Shown: positions 7,912-16,589 of the stretch, piece by piece
How positions within the stretch are numbered: the first letter of the stretch is position 1
Layout of the letters: each line of letters begins with the position of its first letter
NCBI RefSeq assembly: GCF_040783535.2
Contig: NZ_JBFONW020000004.1
Coordinates: 124,001 to 188,000 of the forward strand
DNA length: 64,000 nt
Origin: Aestuariibius insulae
GTDB taxonomy: Bacteria > Pseudomonadota > Alphaproteobacteria > Rhodobacterales > Rhodobacteraceae
Direction of reading: 5' to 3'
Notes under the pieces: model-generated
The model's input: only the letters and a program-made list of their open reading frames with translations
Told to the model about the DNA's origin: nothing
Databases searched by the model: none
Translations under genes and position numbers: made by a program

Positions 7912-9857
7912 GCTTTATCGCTTCCCGAGACGTCGTCGAAGTTCCGGAGGTTCAGCCGCGCGCGCATCTCCTTAATTTCCTCGTGCACCCCGGCGGGATA
8001 GGCCTCTAGCGGTGGTTCGCCCTCGTAAAGAGCCTGCAGGGTGATATCGCGTCCGATTGGAGCGGCGGCACGCGATCCGCCTCCGCCATGTTCGACGATA
8101 ACTGCGACGGCGTAGCGTGGATTGTCATAGGGTGCATAATCAACGTAGAGCGCGTGATCGCGGCGCTCCCATGGAAGATCCTCGTTGCGTGTCACGCCCC
8201 GTGCGCGTTCCTCAACGGTGATCCGGCGGACCTGGCTCGTGCCGGTCTTGCCAGCCATTTCCAGGCCCTCGGCGACGATCCGGGATCGATAGGCCGTCCC
8301 CCGACGATGATTGCAGACATCGTACATCGACCGGCGGATGCGGTTGAGGATATTCTGGTTGAGCTCCATCTGCTTGCCCGCACCAGACGGTTGGGCGATG
8401 CCATCGACCGTTCGGACAAGACGGGGCGTGACCGATCGGCCCGTGGCGAGACGCGCGGTCATAACGGCAAGCTGGAGCGGGGAGGACAGAACGTAGCCCT
8501 GTCCGATGGAGGCATTGATCGTATCGCCGATACGCCAGCTTTCGTCGCGGGTCAGGCGCTTCCACTCCCTGTTCGGAGCAATTCCGGTGGCGACCGCGCT
8601 GAGTGGCAAATCGTGCTTTACGCCGATCCCGAAGCGCTTGGCCATCTCGGAGATCCGGTCGATGCCAACGCGCTGCGAGATGTCGTAGTAATAGACATCG
8701 CAGCTTTGCTTCAGGCTTTCGTGGAAATTCATATTGCCGTGGCCGCCGCGTTTCCAGCAGTGGAAGCGGGTTCCTGAGACAGTCATATGGCCCGGGCAAT
8801 AGACCGTCTCTTCGGGTCCGACAACACCGGCCTCGAGCGCGGCGAGGGCTGTGATCATCTTGAAGGTCGACCCCGGCGGGTAGATGCCTTGAACAGCTTT
8901 AGCGGCCAGCGGTCTGTACTTGTTCTCATTCAGATCGGTCCAATCCTTGACCGATATCCCACGGGTAAAGAGGTTGGGATCGAACGAGGGAGAGGACGCG
9001 ATTGCGCGGATGTCACCGGTTTCGCAGTCGAGAACGACGGCGCTTGCGCTTTCTCCGGCCAAGCGAGCCTGAACAAAGTTCTGAAGCTGTGTGTCGATGG
9101 AGAGCTGAAGATCGGCGCCCGCATCTCCGGGAAGGCGGTCCAGCTCTCGCATGACACGGCCAACGGCATTGACCTCGATCCGCTTGGTGCCTGCGCTGCC
9201 ACGCAGGGTTTGCTCCATCTTTGCTTCGATGCCGGTCTTTCCAACGGGGAACTTTGGGATCTGAAGGAGCGGATCCTCGTCTTCAGAGAGGTATCCGCGT
9301 GTCAGGTCGAAATCCGAGACCGGCCCGACATAGCCCACGACATGGGCGAGATCGGGACCCATCGGGTAGCCCCGAGAAAGGCCGACTTCAGCTGTCACAC
9401 CCGGCAGGGCAGGAGCGTTGACGGCGACCTGAGCCACGTCCTCCCAGGACAGTCGGTCGGCGATGGTGACGGGCACGAAGGGCGAGCGGCGCTCCATCTC
9501 CTCGATCGCGCGGGTCAGATCCTCTTCGCGCAGATCGACGAGCTGGGTTAACCGAGCGAGGACCTCTCCGATATCGCCGGCATCCTCGCGGACGATAACG
9601 ATCCGGTAATTCTGCTCGTTCGTGGCAAGCGGGCGGCCATCGCGATCAAAAATCAGGCCCCGGGAGGGTGCGATGAGCCGCACATTGATCCGGTTCTCTT
9701 CGGCCAAGAGCCGGTATTGCGCCGCCTGGTCGACCTGCATCGATTGCATCCGCCAGCCCAGAGCACCAATGATGCCAAGCTGCACGCCGCCCATGACAAA
9801 GGTCCGCCGGTTGATCCAGCGAGTGCTGTCTTGCGCTTCCTGAGGTCCACGTTTCAT
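7908..9857 (-). CDS. mrdA: Penicillin-binding protein 2, elongasome transpeptidase
   Basis: This class B penicillin-binding protein cross-links peptidoglycan during elongation in the periplasm. The 649 residues hold an N-terminal signal-anchor at about 21-36, the dimerisation (pedestal) domain, then the transpeptidase domain with all three active-site motifs: STFK at 330-333 (nucleophile S330), SCD at 385-387 and KTGT at 537-540. Its length fits the alphaproteobacterial PBP2. It overlaps mreD and rodA by 4 bp each, which indicates strict translational coupling. Confidence 0.97.
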   Translation of the reverse strand: MKRGPQEAQDSTRWINRRTFVMGGVQLGIIGALGWRMQSMQVDQAAQYRLLAEENRINVRLIAPSRGLIFDRDGRPLATNEQNYRIVIVREDAGDIGEVLARLTQLVDLREEDLTRAIEEMERRSPFVPVTIADRLSWEDVAQVAVNAPALPGVTAEVGLSRGYPMGPDLAHVVGYVGPVSDFDLTRGYLSEDEDPLLQIPKFPVGKTGIEAKMEQTLRGSAGTKRIEVNAVGRVMRELDRLPGDAGADLQLSIDTQLQNFVQARLAGESASAVVLDCETGDIRAIASSPSFDPNLFTRGISVKDWTDLNENKYRPLAAKAVQGIYPPGSTFKMITALAALEAGVVGPEETVYCPGHMTVSGTRFHCWKRGGHGNMNFHESLKQSCDVYYYDISQRVGIDRISEMAKRFGIGVKHDLPLSAVATGIAPNREWKRLTRDESWRIGDTINASIGQGYVLSSPLQLAVMTARLATGRSVTPRLVRTVDGIAQPSGAGKQMELNQNILNRIRRSMYDVCNHRRGTAYRSRIVAEGLEMAGKTGTSQVRRITVEERARGVTRNEDLPWERRDHALYVDYAPYDNPRYAVAVIVEHGGGGSRAAAPIGRDITLQALYEGEPPLEAYPAGVHEEIKEMRARLNLRNFDDVSGSDKA

Positions 9858-10393
9858 AGGCGGTGTCCAAATGAGTCTACTTCGCCGGGGGCCGTCCTTT
9901 TTACGCCAAAGAACAGATGGGACACAATGGCGACAAGCGGATAGGCCAAAATCGTCGCACCGACCTGAAGCAGGCTACGCCCCAAGGGTGGAAGGGGCAC
10001 GAAGGTTATCGTCAATGAAATGCGATGACCCACGAAGATTACAAGAATGATACCCGCAGCTGTCAGCCATTCCAAAAGCAGGGAGCTGTTGCGCAGGGAT
10101 CGGGTTCGGGATCGTAGGATTTCGGTCCCGATCACAACCCATGCTGCCCAAAGGCCGGGCGGGCGCTGGAAAAGGAAATCGGTCAGCAGGAATACTATGG
10201 CGATCAGCCAGACGGGCACAAAATCCGGACGTCTCGCGACCCAGGCGAAAGCGAGGGCGAGGAGCAGATCGGGCGGGATCCAACGACTTGGAACCGCGTT
10301 GATCGGAACAAGGCTGAAGAAGATGATCCCGAGCGACACGGCGGCGAAGAGCAACCGATGGCTCCAAATTCTTGAGGTTGGGGTCTCAGCCAT
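9854..10393 (-). CDS. mreD: Rod shape-determining protein MreD
   Basis: The 179-residue inner-membrane protein has about five hydrophobic segments (for example LLFAAVSLGIIFFSLVPINA and AAGIILVIFVGHRISL). The motif WIPPDLLLALAFAWVARRP is typical of MreD. It bridges the MreC/MreB complex to the polymerases. Its ATG overlaps the mreC end by 8 bp, and its stop overlaps the mrdA start by 4 bp. Confidence 0.92.
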   Translation of the reverse strand: MAETPTSRIWSHRLLFAAVSLGIIFFSLVPINAVPSRWIPPDLLLALAFAWVARRPDFVPVWLIAIVFLLTDFLFQRPPGLWAAWVVIGTEILRSRTRSLRNSSLLLEWLTAAGIILVIFVGHRISLTITFVPLPPLGRSLLQVGATILAYPLVAIVSHLFFGVKRTAPGEVDSFGHRL

Positions 10394-11285
10394 CGGGGCG
10401 GTCCTGAACCGGCATGGGTCCGATGCCTGGGTTGGCGATGAGCGATCCGGGATCGGTGATCGCCTCGCTCGGCTGGCTTCTCAGGACACGTAGGAACTCC
10501 AGACGTTCGTAGTCGGCGACAAGGCGGGCGCGGAGCCTGCGGTCTGTCCCAAGCGTGACGGATCCGATGAGGAGATCTGCGGGAAAGACGCCACCGTCAC
10601 CCGAGCTTACGATCCGGTCGCCGGGGCGGACGACGTCAGGATCTTCGAGAAACTCTATCAGGGGTCCAATCGTGTTATCGCCGACGAGGATTGCCTTCTG
10701 GCCTGAAGGCTGGATCGTCACGGGGATGCGGCTGGATGTGTCGGTCAGAAGCATGACACGGCTGGTTTCGGCTCCGACGCCCGAGATCCGACCGACGAGG
10801 CCGAGACCGTCGATGGTCGCCCATCCGTCGCGGACGCCGTCGCGGCTGCCGACATTCAGAAGGACGGACTGCCGAAAGGGTGATCCGCTATCGGCGAGGA
10901 CCACGCCCGTTACATAGGTCAGGCGCGGATCGAGCTGCATATCGATAAGATCGCGCAGGCGGGCATTCTGCTGCTCGAGCTGCAAGGCCGCTTCTTTCCA
11001 CGATTGCAGGCGCCGTAATTCCCTTCTGAGTTCCTGGTTCTGCTCGTAGATCCTCGTATAGCTTTGAAAATCTGCCACGATGCGGGCCGTTCCCGTGATC
11101 GGAGCCATGACCCAGTCAAAGCTGGGCACAACCCGGTCGATCACATCCGCGCGAAACCGTTCAACGCGCGGGCTGTCGATACGCCAGACGATGAAAATGC
11201 CGATCAGGAAGAGCAGCAGGATGCCAACCAAGAGCCGCCTGAGCGGGCCTACGAAATCCTGTCCCGAGCCTCTGTCCATCGCCAC
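10386..11285 (-). CDS. mreC: Rod shape-determining protein MreC
   Basis: This bitopic periplasmic scaffold protein organises PBP2, RodA and MreD. The 299 residues show a transmembrane helix at about 16-34 (LLVGILLLFLIGIFIVW), a coiled coil (EQNQELRRELRRLQSW and on to about 115), then the beta-rich MreC core with VTGVVLADSG, LNVGSRDGVRDGWATI and GLVGRI, all characteristic. It is separated from mreB by a 149-bp gap and overlaps mreD. Confidence 0.95.
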   Translation of the reverse strand: MAMDRGSGQDFVGPLRRLLVGILLLFLIGIFIVWRIDSPRVERFRADVIDRVVPSFDWVMAPITGTARIVADFQSYTRIYEQNQELRRELRRLQSWKEAALQLEQQNARLRDLIDMQLDPRLTYVTGVVLADSGSPFRQSVLLNVGSRDGVRDGWATIDGLGLVGRISGVGAETSRVMLLTDTSSRIPVTIQPSGQKAILVGDNTIGPLIEFLEDPDVVRPGDRIVSSGDGGVFPADLLIGSVTLGTDRRLRARLVADYERLEFLRVLRSQPSEAITDPGSLIANPGIGPMPVQDRPDG

Positions 11286-11434
11286 AATGCGTCTCTTTCA
11301 GCTTGCGCGCCTTGCCGTTGCGGGCCGACCCCAATCAATAGTCTGCCATTTTGACCAGCATAGCGGTCACATTGGGTTGAACAAAGAGAGATCAAAAGAG
11401 CGAACCCCGAAAATGTCTTTCGGGTTCCGCAGGT

Positions 11435-12481
11435 TTAGCTATCGTAATCAATCACGTGGCGAAGCTGTTTCTCGAATTCGAGCGCCTTGCCGGTGCCGAG
11501 GGCCACGCAATTGAGCGACTCGTCAGCAACTGAGATAGCCAGGCCCGTCTGCTCCCTGAGCGCGAGATCAAGCTCGCCCAGAAGTGCGCCACCTCCCGTA
11601 AGCATGACGCCTCGGTCCACGATATCGGCGGCGAGATCCGGCGGGGTCGCCTCGAGCGCTGTCATCACGGCCTCGCAGATCTGCTGAACGGGTTCCGCCA
11701 AAGCTTCGGCCACTTGTGCTTGGGAGATTTCCGTTTCCTTGGGCACGCCATTCAGCAAGTCCCGACCCCGGATCTGCATTGAGGCGCCGCGGCCGTCGTC
11801 GGGCATCCGGGCGGTGCCGATCGAGGTCTTGATCCGCTCGGCCGTGGATTCGCCGATCAGCAGATTCTGTTGGCGGCGCAGGTAGGAGATGATGGCCTCG
11901 TCCATCCGGTCGCCGCCGACGCGAACGGAGCGGGCATAGACGATGTCGCCGAGCGACAGGACGGCGACTTCGGTGGTTCCGCCGCCGATATCGACGACCA
12001 TGTTGCCGGTCGGATCGGTGATAGGCATCCCGGCTCCGATGGCGGCGGCGATGGGTTCGGCAATAAGGCCCGCGCGGCGGGCGCCAGCGCTGAGAACCGA
12101 TTGACGGATCGCGCGTTTTTCGACCGGGGTTGCACCATGGGGCACGCAGACGATGATCTTGGGTTTGGAGAATGTCGTGCGTTTGTGCACCTTGCGGATG
12201 AAGTGCTTAATCATCGCTTCCGCCGTATCGAAGTCGGCGATGACGCCTTCGCGCATCGGGCGGATCGCCTCGATGCTGCCGGGTGTCCGGCCTAGCATCA
12301 GCTTCGCGTCTTCTCCAACAGCGAGCACCTTTTTCTGGCCGTCCTTTACATGGTAGGCGACCACGGATGGCTCGCTGAGGATCACGCCCTTGCCTTTGAC
12401 GTAGACGAGCGTATTCGCTGTCCCGAGGTCGATCGCCATATCGGACGAGAAAAGCCCGCCGAAGCCTCCGAAACGTGCCAT
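11435..12481 (-). CDS. mreB: Actin-like cell-shape protein MreB
   Basis: This actin homologue forms membrane-associated filaments that direct lateral wall synthesis. The 348 residues carry the phosphate-1 motif DLGTANT near 18-24, the phosphate-2 motif DIGGGTTEVAV, and the adenosine motif LTGGGALL, all intact. It is the first gene of the elongasome operon. The 134 bp between it and the end of leuA should contain its promoter; no decisive promoter match was seen there. Confidence 0.97.
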   Translation of the reverse strand: MARFGGFGGLFSSDMAIDLGTANTLVYVKGKGVILSEPSVVAYHVKDGQKKVLAVGEDAKLMLGRTPGSIEAIRPMREGVIADFDTAEAMIKHFIRKVHKRTTFSKPKIIVCVPHGATPVEKRAIRQSVLSAGARRAGLIAEPIAAAIGAGMPITDPTGNMVVDIGGGTTEVAVLSLGDIVYARSVRVGGDRMDEAIISYLRRQQNLLIGESTAERIKTSIGTARMPDDGRGASMQIRGRDLLNGVPKETEISQAQVAEALAEPVQQICEAVMTALEATPPDLAADIVDRGVMLTGGGALLGELDLALREQTGLAISVADESLNCVALGTGKALEFEKQLRHVIDYDS

Positions 12482-12573
12482 TCGCTGCCCCTATCCCAGT
12501 GCTATTGGGTCGCGACTCCCCTTGGCTGCGACCGGTCGTCCTTATAGGAGCGGCGCAGGCAAGGGGAAAGGCC

Positions 12574-12607
12574 TTGCGGAAGGTCTGTCAGCAAAGACCC
12601 GCCGCAA
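12574..12607 (-). terminator. Hairpin downstream of leuA, probable terminator
   Basis: TTGCGG-aa-GGTCT pairs with AGACC-cg-CCGCAA around an 8-nt loop, just after the leuA stop. There is no clean U-tract after it on the minus strand, so termination efficiency is uncertain. Confidence 0.4.
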
Positions 12608-12615
12608 ACCTTGGG

Positions 12616-14184
12616 TCACGAGACCGATTTATAGCTCACCGTCTTAAGATCGCTGCCCGGATTCCCGCTTTGCCGTCGCAAGATGAGCCGGTTGAGCGCA
12701 TTGATATAGGCCTTGGCGGAGGCCACGATGATGTCGGTATCGCTGGCTTGTCCTGTGGCGATACGTCCATTCTCCTCCAGCCTGACGGTGACGGAGCCCT
12801 GAGCGTCGGTGCCGCCCGTGACCGCATGGACCTGATAGAGCTGAAGCGTCGCATTCTCGCCCGAGAGCTGCTTGACCGCGTTGAACAGAGCGTCGATCGG
12901 GCCATCGCCCGTAACTTCGACGTCCTTCTCTTCGCCCGCGATCATTAGCTTAAGCGCGGCGGTCTGCGGCCCGTCTGTGCCGCAGGCGACAGCGAGGGAC
13001 AGCAGTTTGATTGCATCTTCGCCTTCGGACGTCTGTTCTGATACCAGCGCGACGAGGTCCTCGTCGTAGACCTCCTTCTTACGGTCGGCGAGGGCCTTGA
13101 AGCGAACGAACACGTCCTGAAGCTGATTATCGGCCAGATCGAAGCCGAGATCCTTGAGCTTGGAGCGCAGGGCAGCGCGTCCCGAATGCTTGCCCATGAC
13201 AAGCGAGGTTTCGGACAGGCCCACATCCTCCGGGCGCATGATCTCGAATGTTTCGGCATTCTTGAGCATGCCGTCCTGATGGATCCCGCTTTCATGGGCG
13301 AAGGCGTTCTTGCCGACGATGGCCTTGTTGAACTGAACCGCGAAGCCCGAGACAGTCGCGACCCTGCGCGAGATGTTCATGATCTTCGTCGTATCGATGC
13401 CCGAGTGGTAGGGCATGATGTCATTGCGCACTTTAAGCGCCATCACGACCTCTTCGAGGGCGGTATTACCAGCCCTCTCTCCCAAACCGTTGATTGTGCA
13501 TTCAACCTGGCGCGCTCCGCCCTCGACTGCGGCGAGCGAATTGGCCGTCGCCATGCCAAGGTCGTTGTGACAATGGGTTGCGAAGATGATCTGGTCGGCG
13601 CCGGGGACGCGGTTAATCAGCATCCGGATCAGATCCGCGCTTTCGATGGGTGCGGTATAGCCCACCGTGTCGGGGATATTGATCGTGGTGGCACCCGCCT
13701 TGATGGCGATCTCGACCACGCGCAGGAGGTAGTCTTCCTCGGTGCGGGTCGCGTCCATCGGGGACCATTGCACGTTGTCGCAAAGATTGCGGGCATGGGT
13801 GACGGTCTGTTCGATCAGCTCTGCCATCTGATCCTGATCGAGGTTCGGGATCGCCCGGTGGAGCGGCGATGTCCCAATGAAGGTATGGATCCTGGGCCTC
13901 TCGGCGTGCTTGACGGCCTCCCAGCAGCGATCGATATCCTTGAGGTTGGCGCGGGCGAGGCCGCAGATGACACTGTTTTGGGCGTGTTTCGCGATCTCGG
14001 AGACCGCGTTGAAATCGCCTTCGGATGCTATGGGAAAGCCCGCCTCGATGATGTCCACGCCCATCTCGTCGAGCAGCGAAGCGATTTCCAGTTTCTCGGC
14101 GTGGGTCATGGTGGCGCCAGGGCTTTGCTCGCCGTCGCGCAGTGTCGTGTCGAAGATCAGCACCCTGTCCTTGGGATCAGTCAT
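12616..14184 (-). CDS. leuA: 2-isopropylmalate synthase
   Basis: It catalyses the first committed step of leucine synthesis, condensing acetyl-CoA with 2-oxoisovalerate. The 522 residues show the HMGL-like barrel with FDTTLRDGEQSPGATM at 11-26, the metal-binding HCHNDLG motif, GLGERAGNTALEE, and the C-terminal regulatory domain that binds leucine (GGTDAQGSVTVRLEENG). The start is supported by GGAGAA at 14191-14196 with a 6-nt spacer. A leucine-rich leader peptide with an RNA hairpin lies directly upstream, so both attenuation and allosteric feedback are likely. Confidence 0.97.
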   Translation of the reverse strand: MTDPKDRVLIFDTTLRDGEQSPGATMTHAEKLEIASLLDEMGVDIIEAGFPIASEGDFNAVSEIAKHAQNSVICGLARANLKDIDRCWEAVKHAERPRIHTFIGTSPLHRAIPNLDQDQMAELIEQTVTHARNLCDNVQWSPMDATRTEEDYLLRVVEIAIKAGATTINIPDTVGYTAPIESADLIRMLINRVPGADQIIFATHCHNDLGMATANSLAAVEGGARQVECTINGLGERAGNTALEEVVMALKVRNDIMPYHSGIDTTKIMNISRRVATVSGFAVQFNKAIVGKNAFAHESGIHQDGMLKNAETFEIMRPEDVGLSETSLVMGKHSGRAALRSKLKDLGFDLADNQLQDVFVRFKALADRKKEVYDEDLVALVSEQTSEGEDAIKLLSLAVACGTDGPQTAALKLMIAGEEKDVEVTGDGPIDALFNAVKQLSGENATLQLYQVHAVTGGTDAQGSVTVRLEENGRIATGQASDTDIIVASAKAYINALNRLILRRQSGNPGSDLKTVSYKSVS

Positions 14185-14219
14185 TCTTCATTCTCCATTT
14201 GGTGTCTTAGCTTTGGTCC

Positions 14220-14266
14220 GGCGCTGATCCCCCCTGAGCGGTCGCGCCGAAAGGCACGCTCAGAGG
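14220..14266 (-). promoter_or_regulatory. leuA leader RNA structure, candidate attenuator
   Basis: In the minus-strand transcript CCUCUGAGCG (14266 to 14257) pairs with CGCUCAGGGG (14240 to 14231), a 10-bp stem with one G-U pair. It includes the leader stop codon. A competing 5-bp stem (14244-14248 with 14220-14224) cannot form at the same time. No U-tract follows either stem, so the control may act on leuA translation or by a factor-dependent route rather than by an intrinsic terminator. Confidence 0.55.
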
Positions 14267-14307
14267 CGGCTAAGAAGAAGGAGAAGGCGGAACTGCGACT
14301 GTGCCAT
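14260..14307 (-). CDS. leuL: Leucine-rich leader peptide of leuA
   Basis: A 15-codon reading frame encodes MAQSQFRLLLLLSRL and ends in TGA. It has five consecutive leucine codons (CTT CTC CTT CTT CTT) plus a sixth just before the stop. This is the classic architecture of a ribosome-mediated attenuation leader for a leucine gene, and it lies 75 bp upstream of leuA in the same direction. No Shine-Dalgarno sequence precedes it. Instead a -10-like TATACT ends only 6 bp before the ATG, suggesting translation from the very 5' end of the transcript. The sequence shows the frame and its codons; the attenuation role is inferred from known leu and trp leaders. Confidence 0.82.
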   Translation of the reverse strand: MAQSQFRLLLLLSRL

Positions 14308-14313
14308 GCGCTT

Positions 14314-14319
14314 AGTATA
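14314..14319 (-). promoter_or_regulatory. -10 element of the leuL-leuA promoter
   Basis: TATACT on the minus strand matches the sigma-70 -10 consensus in five of six positions. The -35 region is weak (CTTCCA at about 17 bp spacing). A start about 7 bp downstream would fall on or next to the A of the leuL ATG. Confidence 0.55.
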
Positions 14320-14396
14320 GCCACGTTTGGCTTCGGTGGAAGACGGGAAATGCTCAGATTTTGCCATGTGGTAGCAGGGCGCTAGCTGTCGCCTCT

Positions 14397-15062
14397 ATGG
14401 AACGAGCTTTGATCATCGGAGCCTCGGGCGGGATCGGCAGCGCCATCGCGCAGGAGGCAGAACAGAGGGGCGCCGAGGTGACGAGGATCTCTCGGACGCA
14501 GGACGGTCTTGATGTGACGGATGAGGCGTCTGTTGAGCAAATACTCGGAGCGCTCGAAGGGCCTTTCGATTTGATCTTCGTGGCGACCGGGGCTTTGGTG
14601 GTGAACGGGCACGAGCCGGAAAAGGCGTTCTCGAGCGTCACCTTCGACGGATTTGCGGATCAGTTTGCAGTGAATGCGATCGGACCGGCCTTGGTGCTGA
14701 AGCATTCTCTTAGATTGTTACCCAAGGACCGTCGGTCGGTTTTTGCAGCGCTGTCGGCCCGGGTCGGATCGATCGGGGACAACAAGATTGGCGGCTGGCA
14801 TGCCTATCGGGCGGCAAAGGCGGCTTTGAATCAGATCCTGCATGGCGCCGCGATCGAGATGAGGCGGACGCATAAACAGGGAATTTGCGTGGCTCTTCAT
14901 CCCGGGACGGTCGAGACGCCGTTCACCGCCGAGTATGCGGGGCGCCACAAGACGGTTTCGGCCGGGCAGGCGGCCGCGGATCTTCTGGATGTCGTAGCGG
15001 ATCTTTCGGTCCAATCCTCAGGCGGATTTTACGACTATTCGGGAGCTGAGATCCCATGGTGA
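14397..15062 (+). CDS. Short-chain dehydrogenase/reductase
   Basis: This NAD(P)-dependent oxidoreductase of the SDR superfamily has about 221 residues. From the chosen ATG at 14397 the protein begins MERALIIGASGGIG, so the cofactor motif GASGGIG sits at the very N-terminus, as is normal for the family; the longer upstream frame adds nothing conserved. The catalytic YRAAK motif is present in WHAYRAAKAALN. The C-terminus GGFYDYSGAEIPW overlaps the photolyase start by 7 bp, so the two are translationally coupled. This SDR-photolyase pairing suggests a shared stress or light response, but the substrate is unknown. Confidence 0.85.
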   Translation: MERALIIGASGGIGSAIAQEAEQRGAEVTRISRTQDGLDVTDEASVEQILGALEGPFDLIFVATGALVVNGHEPEKAFSSVTFDGFADQFAVNAIGPALVLKHSLRLLPKDRRSVFAALSARVGSIGDNKIGGWHAYRAAKAALNQILHGAAIEMRRTHKQGICVALHPGTVETPFTAEYAGRHKTVSAGQAAADLLDVVADLSVQSSGGFYDYSGAEIPW

Positions 15063-16582
15063 AGCTGGTTCTAGTTCTGGGGGATCAGTTGAGTTCCGGT
15101 CTTTCGGCCCTGCGAGAGGCTGACAAGAGCCGCGATGTCGTGGTTATGGCGGAGGTTGCGGACGAAGCCTCCTATGTTCGTCATCATCCAAAAAAGATCG
15201 CTTTCATCTTTGCCGCGATGCGAAAATTCGCAAGCCGGTTGAAGGACGAGGGTTGGACCGTCGAGTATACGAAGCTTGATGACGCCGACAATTCAGGCAG
15301 CATCGTTGGAGAGCTGATCCGGCGCGCGGAGGCGCATGGTGCGACGGATGTCATCGCAACTGAGCCCGGTGAGTGGCGATTGATTTCCCTGCTCGAAGAA
15401 AGCCCGATCCCTGTTCACCAGTTTGCCGATACGCGTTTTATCGCGTCGCACAAGGAATTCGAGGATTGGGCGAAGGATCGCAAAGAGCTGCGGATGGAGT
15501 GGTTTTACCGGCAGATGCGCCGCAAGACCGGTCTTCTGATGGATGGCGACGATCCGGTTGGCGGGAAGTGGAACTACGATCATGAGAACCGCAAGCCACC
15601 GCCCGGCGGGATCGATTTTTCGGGGCCAATGCAATTCACGCCCGATGATGTGGTCGAGGATGTTCTCGATCTGGTCGAGCGCCGGTTCGACAATCATTTC
15701 GGAGCGTTGCGTCCGTTCTGGTTCGCGACGGATCAGGAGCAGGCGCGGCGGCAGCTGACCCGCTTTGTAAAGCATGCTTTGCCGAAGTTCGGGGATTACC
15801 AGGATGCGATGATGACGGGGGAGCCGTTCCTTTATCATTCGCTGATCAGTTTTTACATCAATGCCGGTCTGCTGGATCCGATGGAGGTCTGCGAGGCGGT
15901 AGAGGCCGCCTTTCGGGCCGGGGATGCGCCGATCAATGCGGCCGAAGGTTATATCCGCCAGATCATCGGCTGGCGCGAATATATGCGGGGCATCTATTTT
16001 CTTGAAGGGCCGGACTATACCACTCGTAATGGCCTAGATCACACGCGCGATCTGCCCGGCTTTTATTGGGGCGATGAGACTAAGATGCACTGTGTCTCAC
16101 AAGCCGTGGCGCAGACAGCAGAAGAGGCCTACGCCCACCACATCCAAAGGCTCATGGTTACCGGTAATTTCGCGTTGCTTGCGGGGGTCGATCCCCATCA
16201 GGTCCATGAATGGTATCTGGCCGTCTATGCGGACGCCTATGAGTGGGTCGAAGCGCCGAATGTCATCGGGATGAGCCAATTCGCAGATGGTGGGATCGTG
16301 GGTTCGAAGCCGTACATCTCGAGCGGAGCTTACATCAACCGGATGTCGAATTACTGCAAAAGCTGCGAATATAAGGTGTCCAAGAAAACGGGCGAGGGCG
16401 CTTGCCCTTTCAACCTACTTTACTGGCACTTCATGGACCGGCACCGAGCCCGGTTCGAGAATAATCCGCGGATGGGGCAAATGTACCGCAACTGGGACCG
16501 GATGGACGACGACCGCAAAGAGACCGTGCTGAAGGAAGCTCAGGACTGGCTCAGCGCGCTTGATAAGGGGGCACTGGTCTAA
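15056..16582 (+). CDS. Iron-sulfur bacterial cryptochrome/(6-4) photolyase, CryB/PhrB type
   Basis: This FAD-dependent photolyase-related protein of 508 residues belongs to the FeS-BCP group (PhrB of Agrobacterium, CryB of Rhodobacter). It opens with VLVLGDQLSSGLSAL, typical of the group. The C-terminal half has the FAD-binding helices (GYIRQIIGWREYMRGIYF) and four cysteines placed for a [4Fe-4S] cluster: one in TKMHCVSQ and three in NYCKSCEY and GACPFN. It probably repairs (6-4) photoproducts and/or acts as a light-responsive regulator; sequence alone does not separate these roles. The stop lies 7 bp from the end of the converging MORN gene. Confidence 0.9.
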   Translation: MVKLVLVLGDQLSSGLSALREADKSRDVVVMAEVADEASYVRHHPKKIAFIFAAMRKFASRLKDEGWTVEYTKLDDADNSGSIVGELIRRAEAHGATDVIATEPGEWRLISLLEESPIPVHQFADTRFIASHKEFEDWAKDRKELRMEWFYRQMRRKTGLLMDGDDPVGGKWNYDHENRKPPPGGIDFSGPMQFTPDDVVEDVLDLVERRFDNHFGALRPFWFATDQEQARRQLTRFVKHALPKFGDYQDAMMTGEPFLYHSLISFYINAGLLDPMEVCEAVEAAFRAGDAPINAAEGYIRQIIGWREYMRGIYFLEGPDYTTRNGLDHTRDLPGFYWGDETKMHCVSQAVAQTAEEAYAHHIQRLMVTGNFALLAGVDPHQVHEWYLAVYADAYEWVEAPNVIGMSQFADGGIVGSKPYISSGAYINRMSNYCKSCEYKVSKKTGEGACPFNLLYWHFMDRHRARFENNPRMGQMYRNWDRMDDDRKETVLKEAQDWLSALDKGALV

Positions 16583-16589
16583 CCAGACC

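Noticed and set aside
13186..14385. 399-codon plus-strand open frame opposite leuA and its leader
   Set aside because: No motif; leuA on the minus strand has all catalytic motifs.
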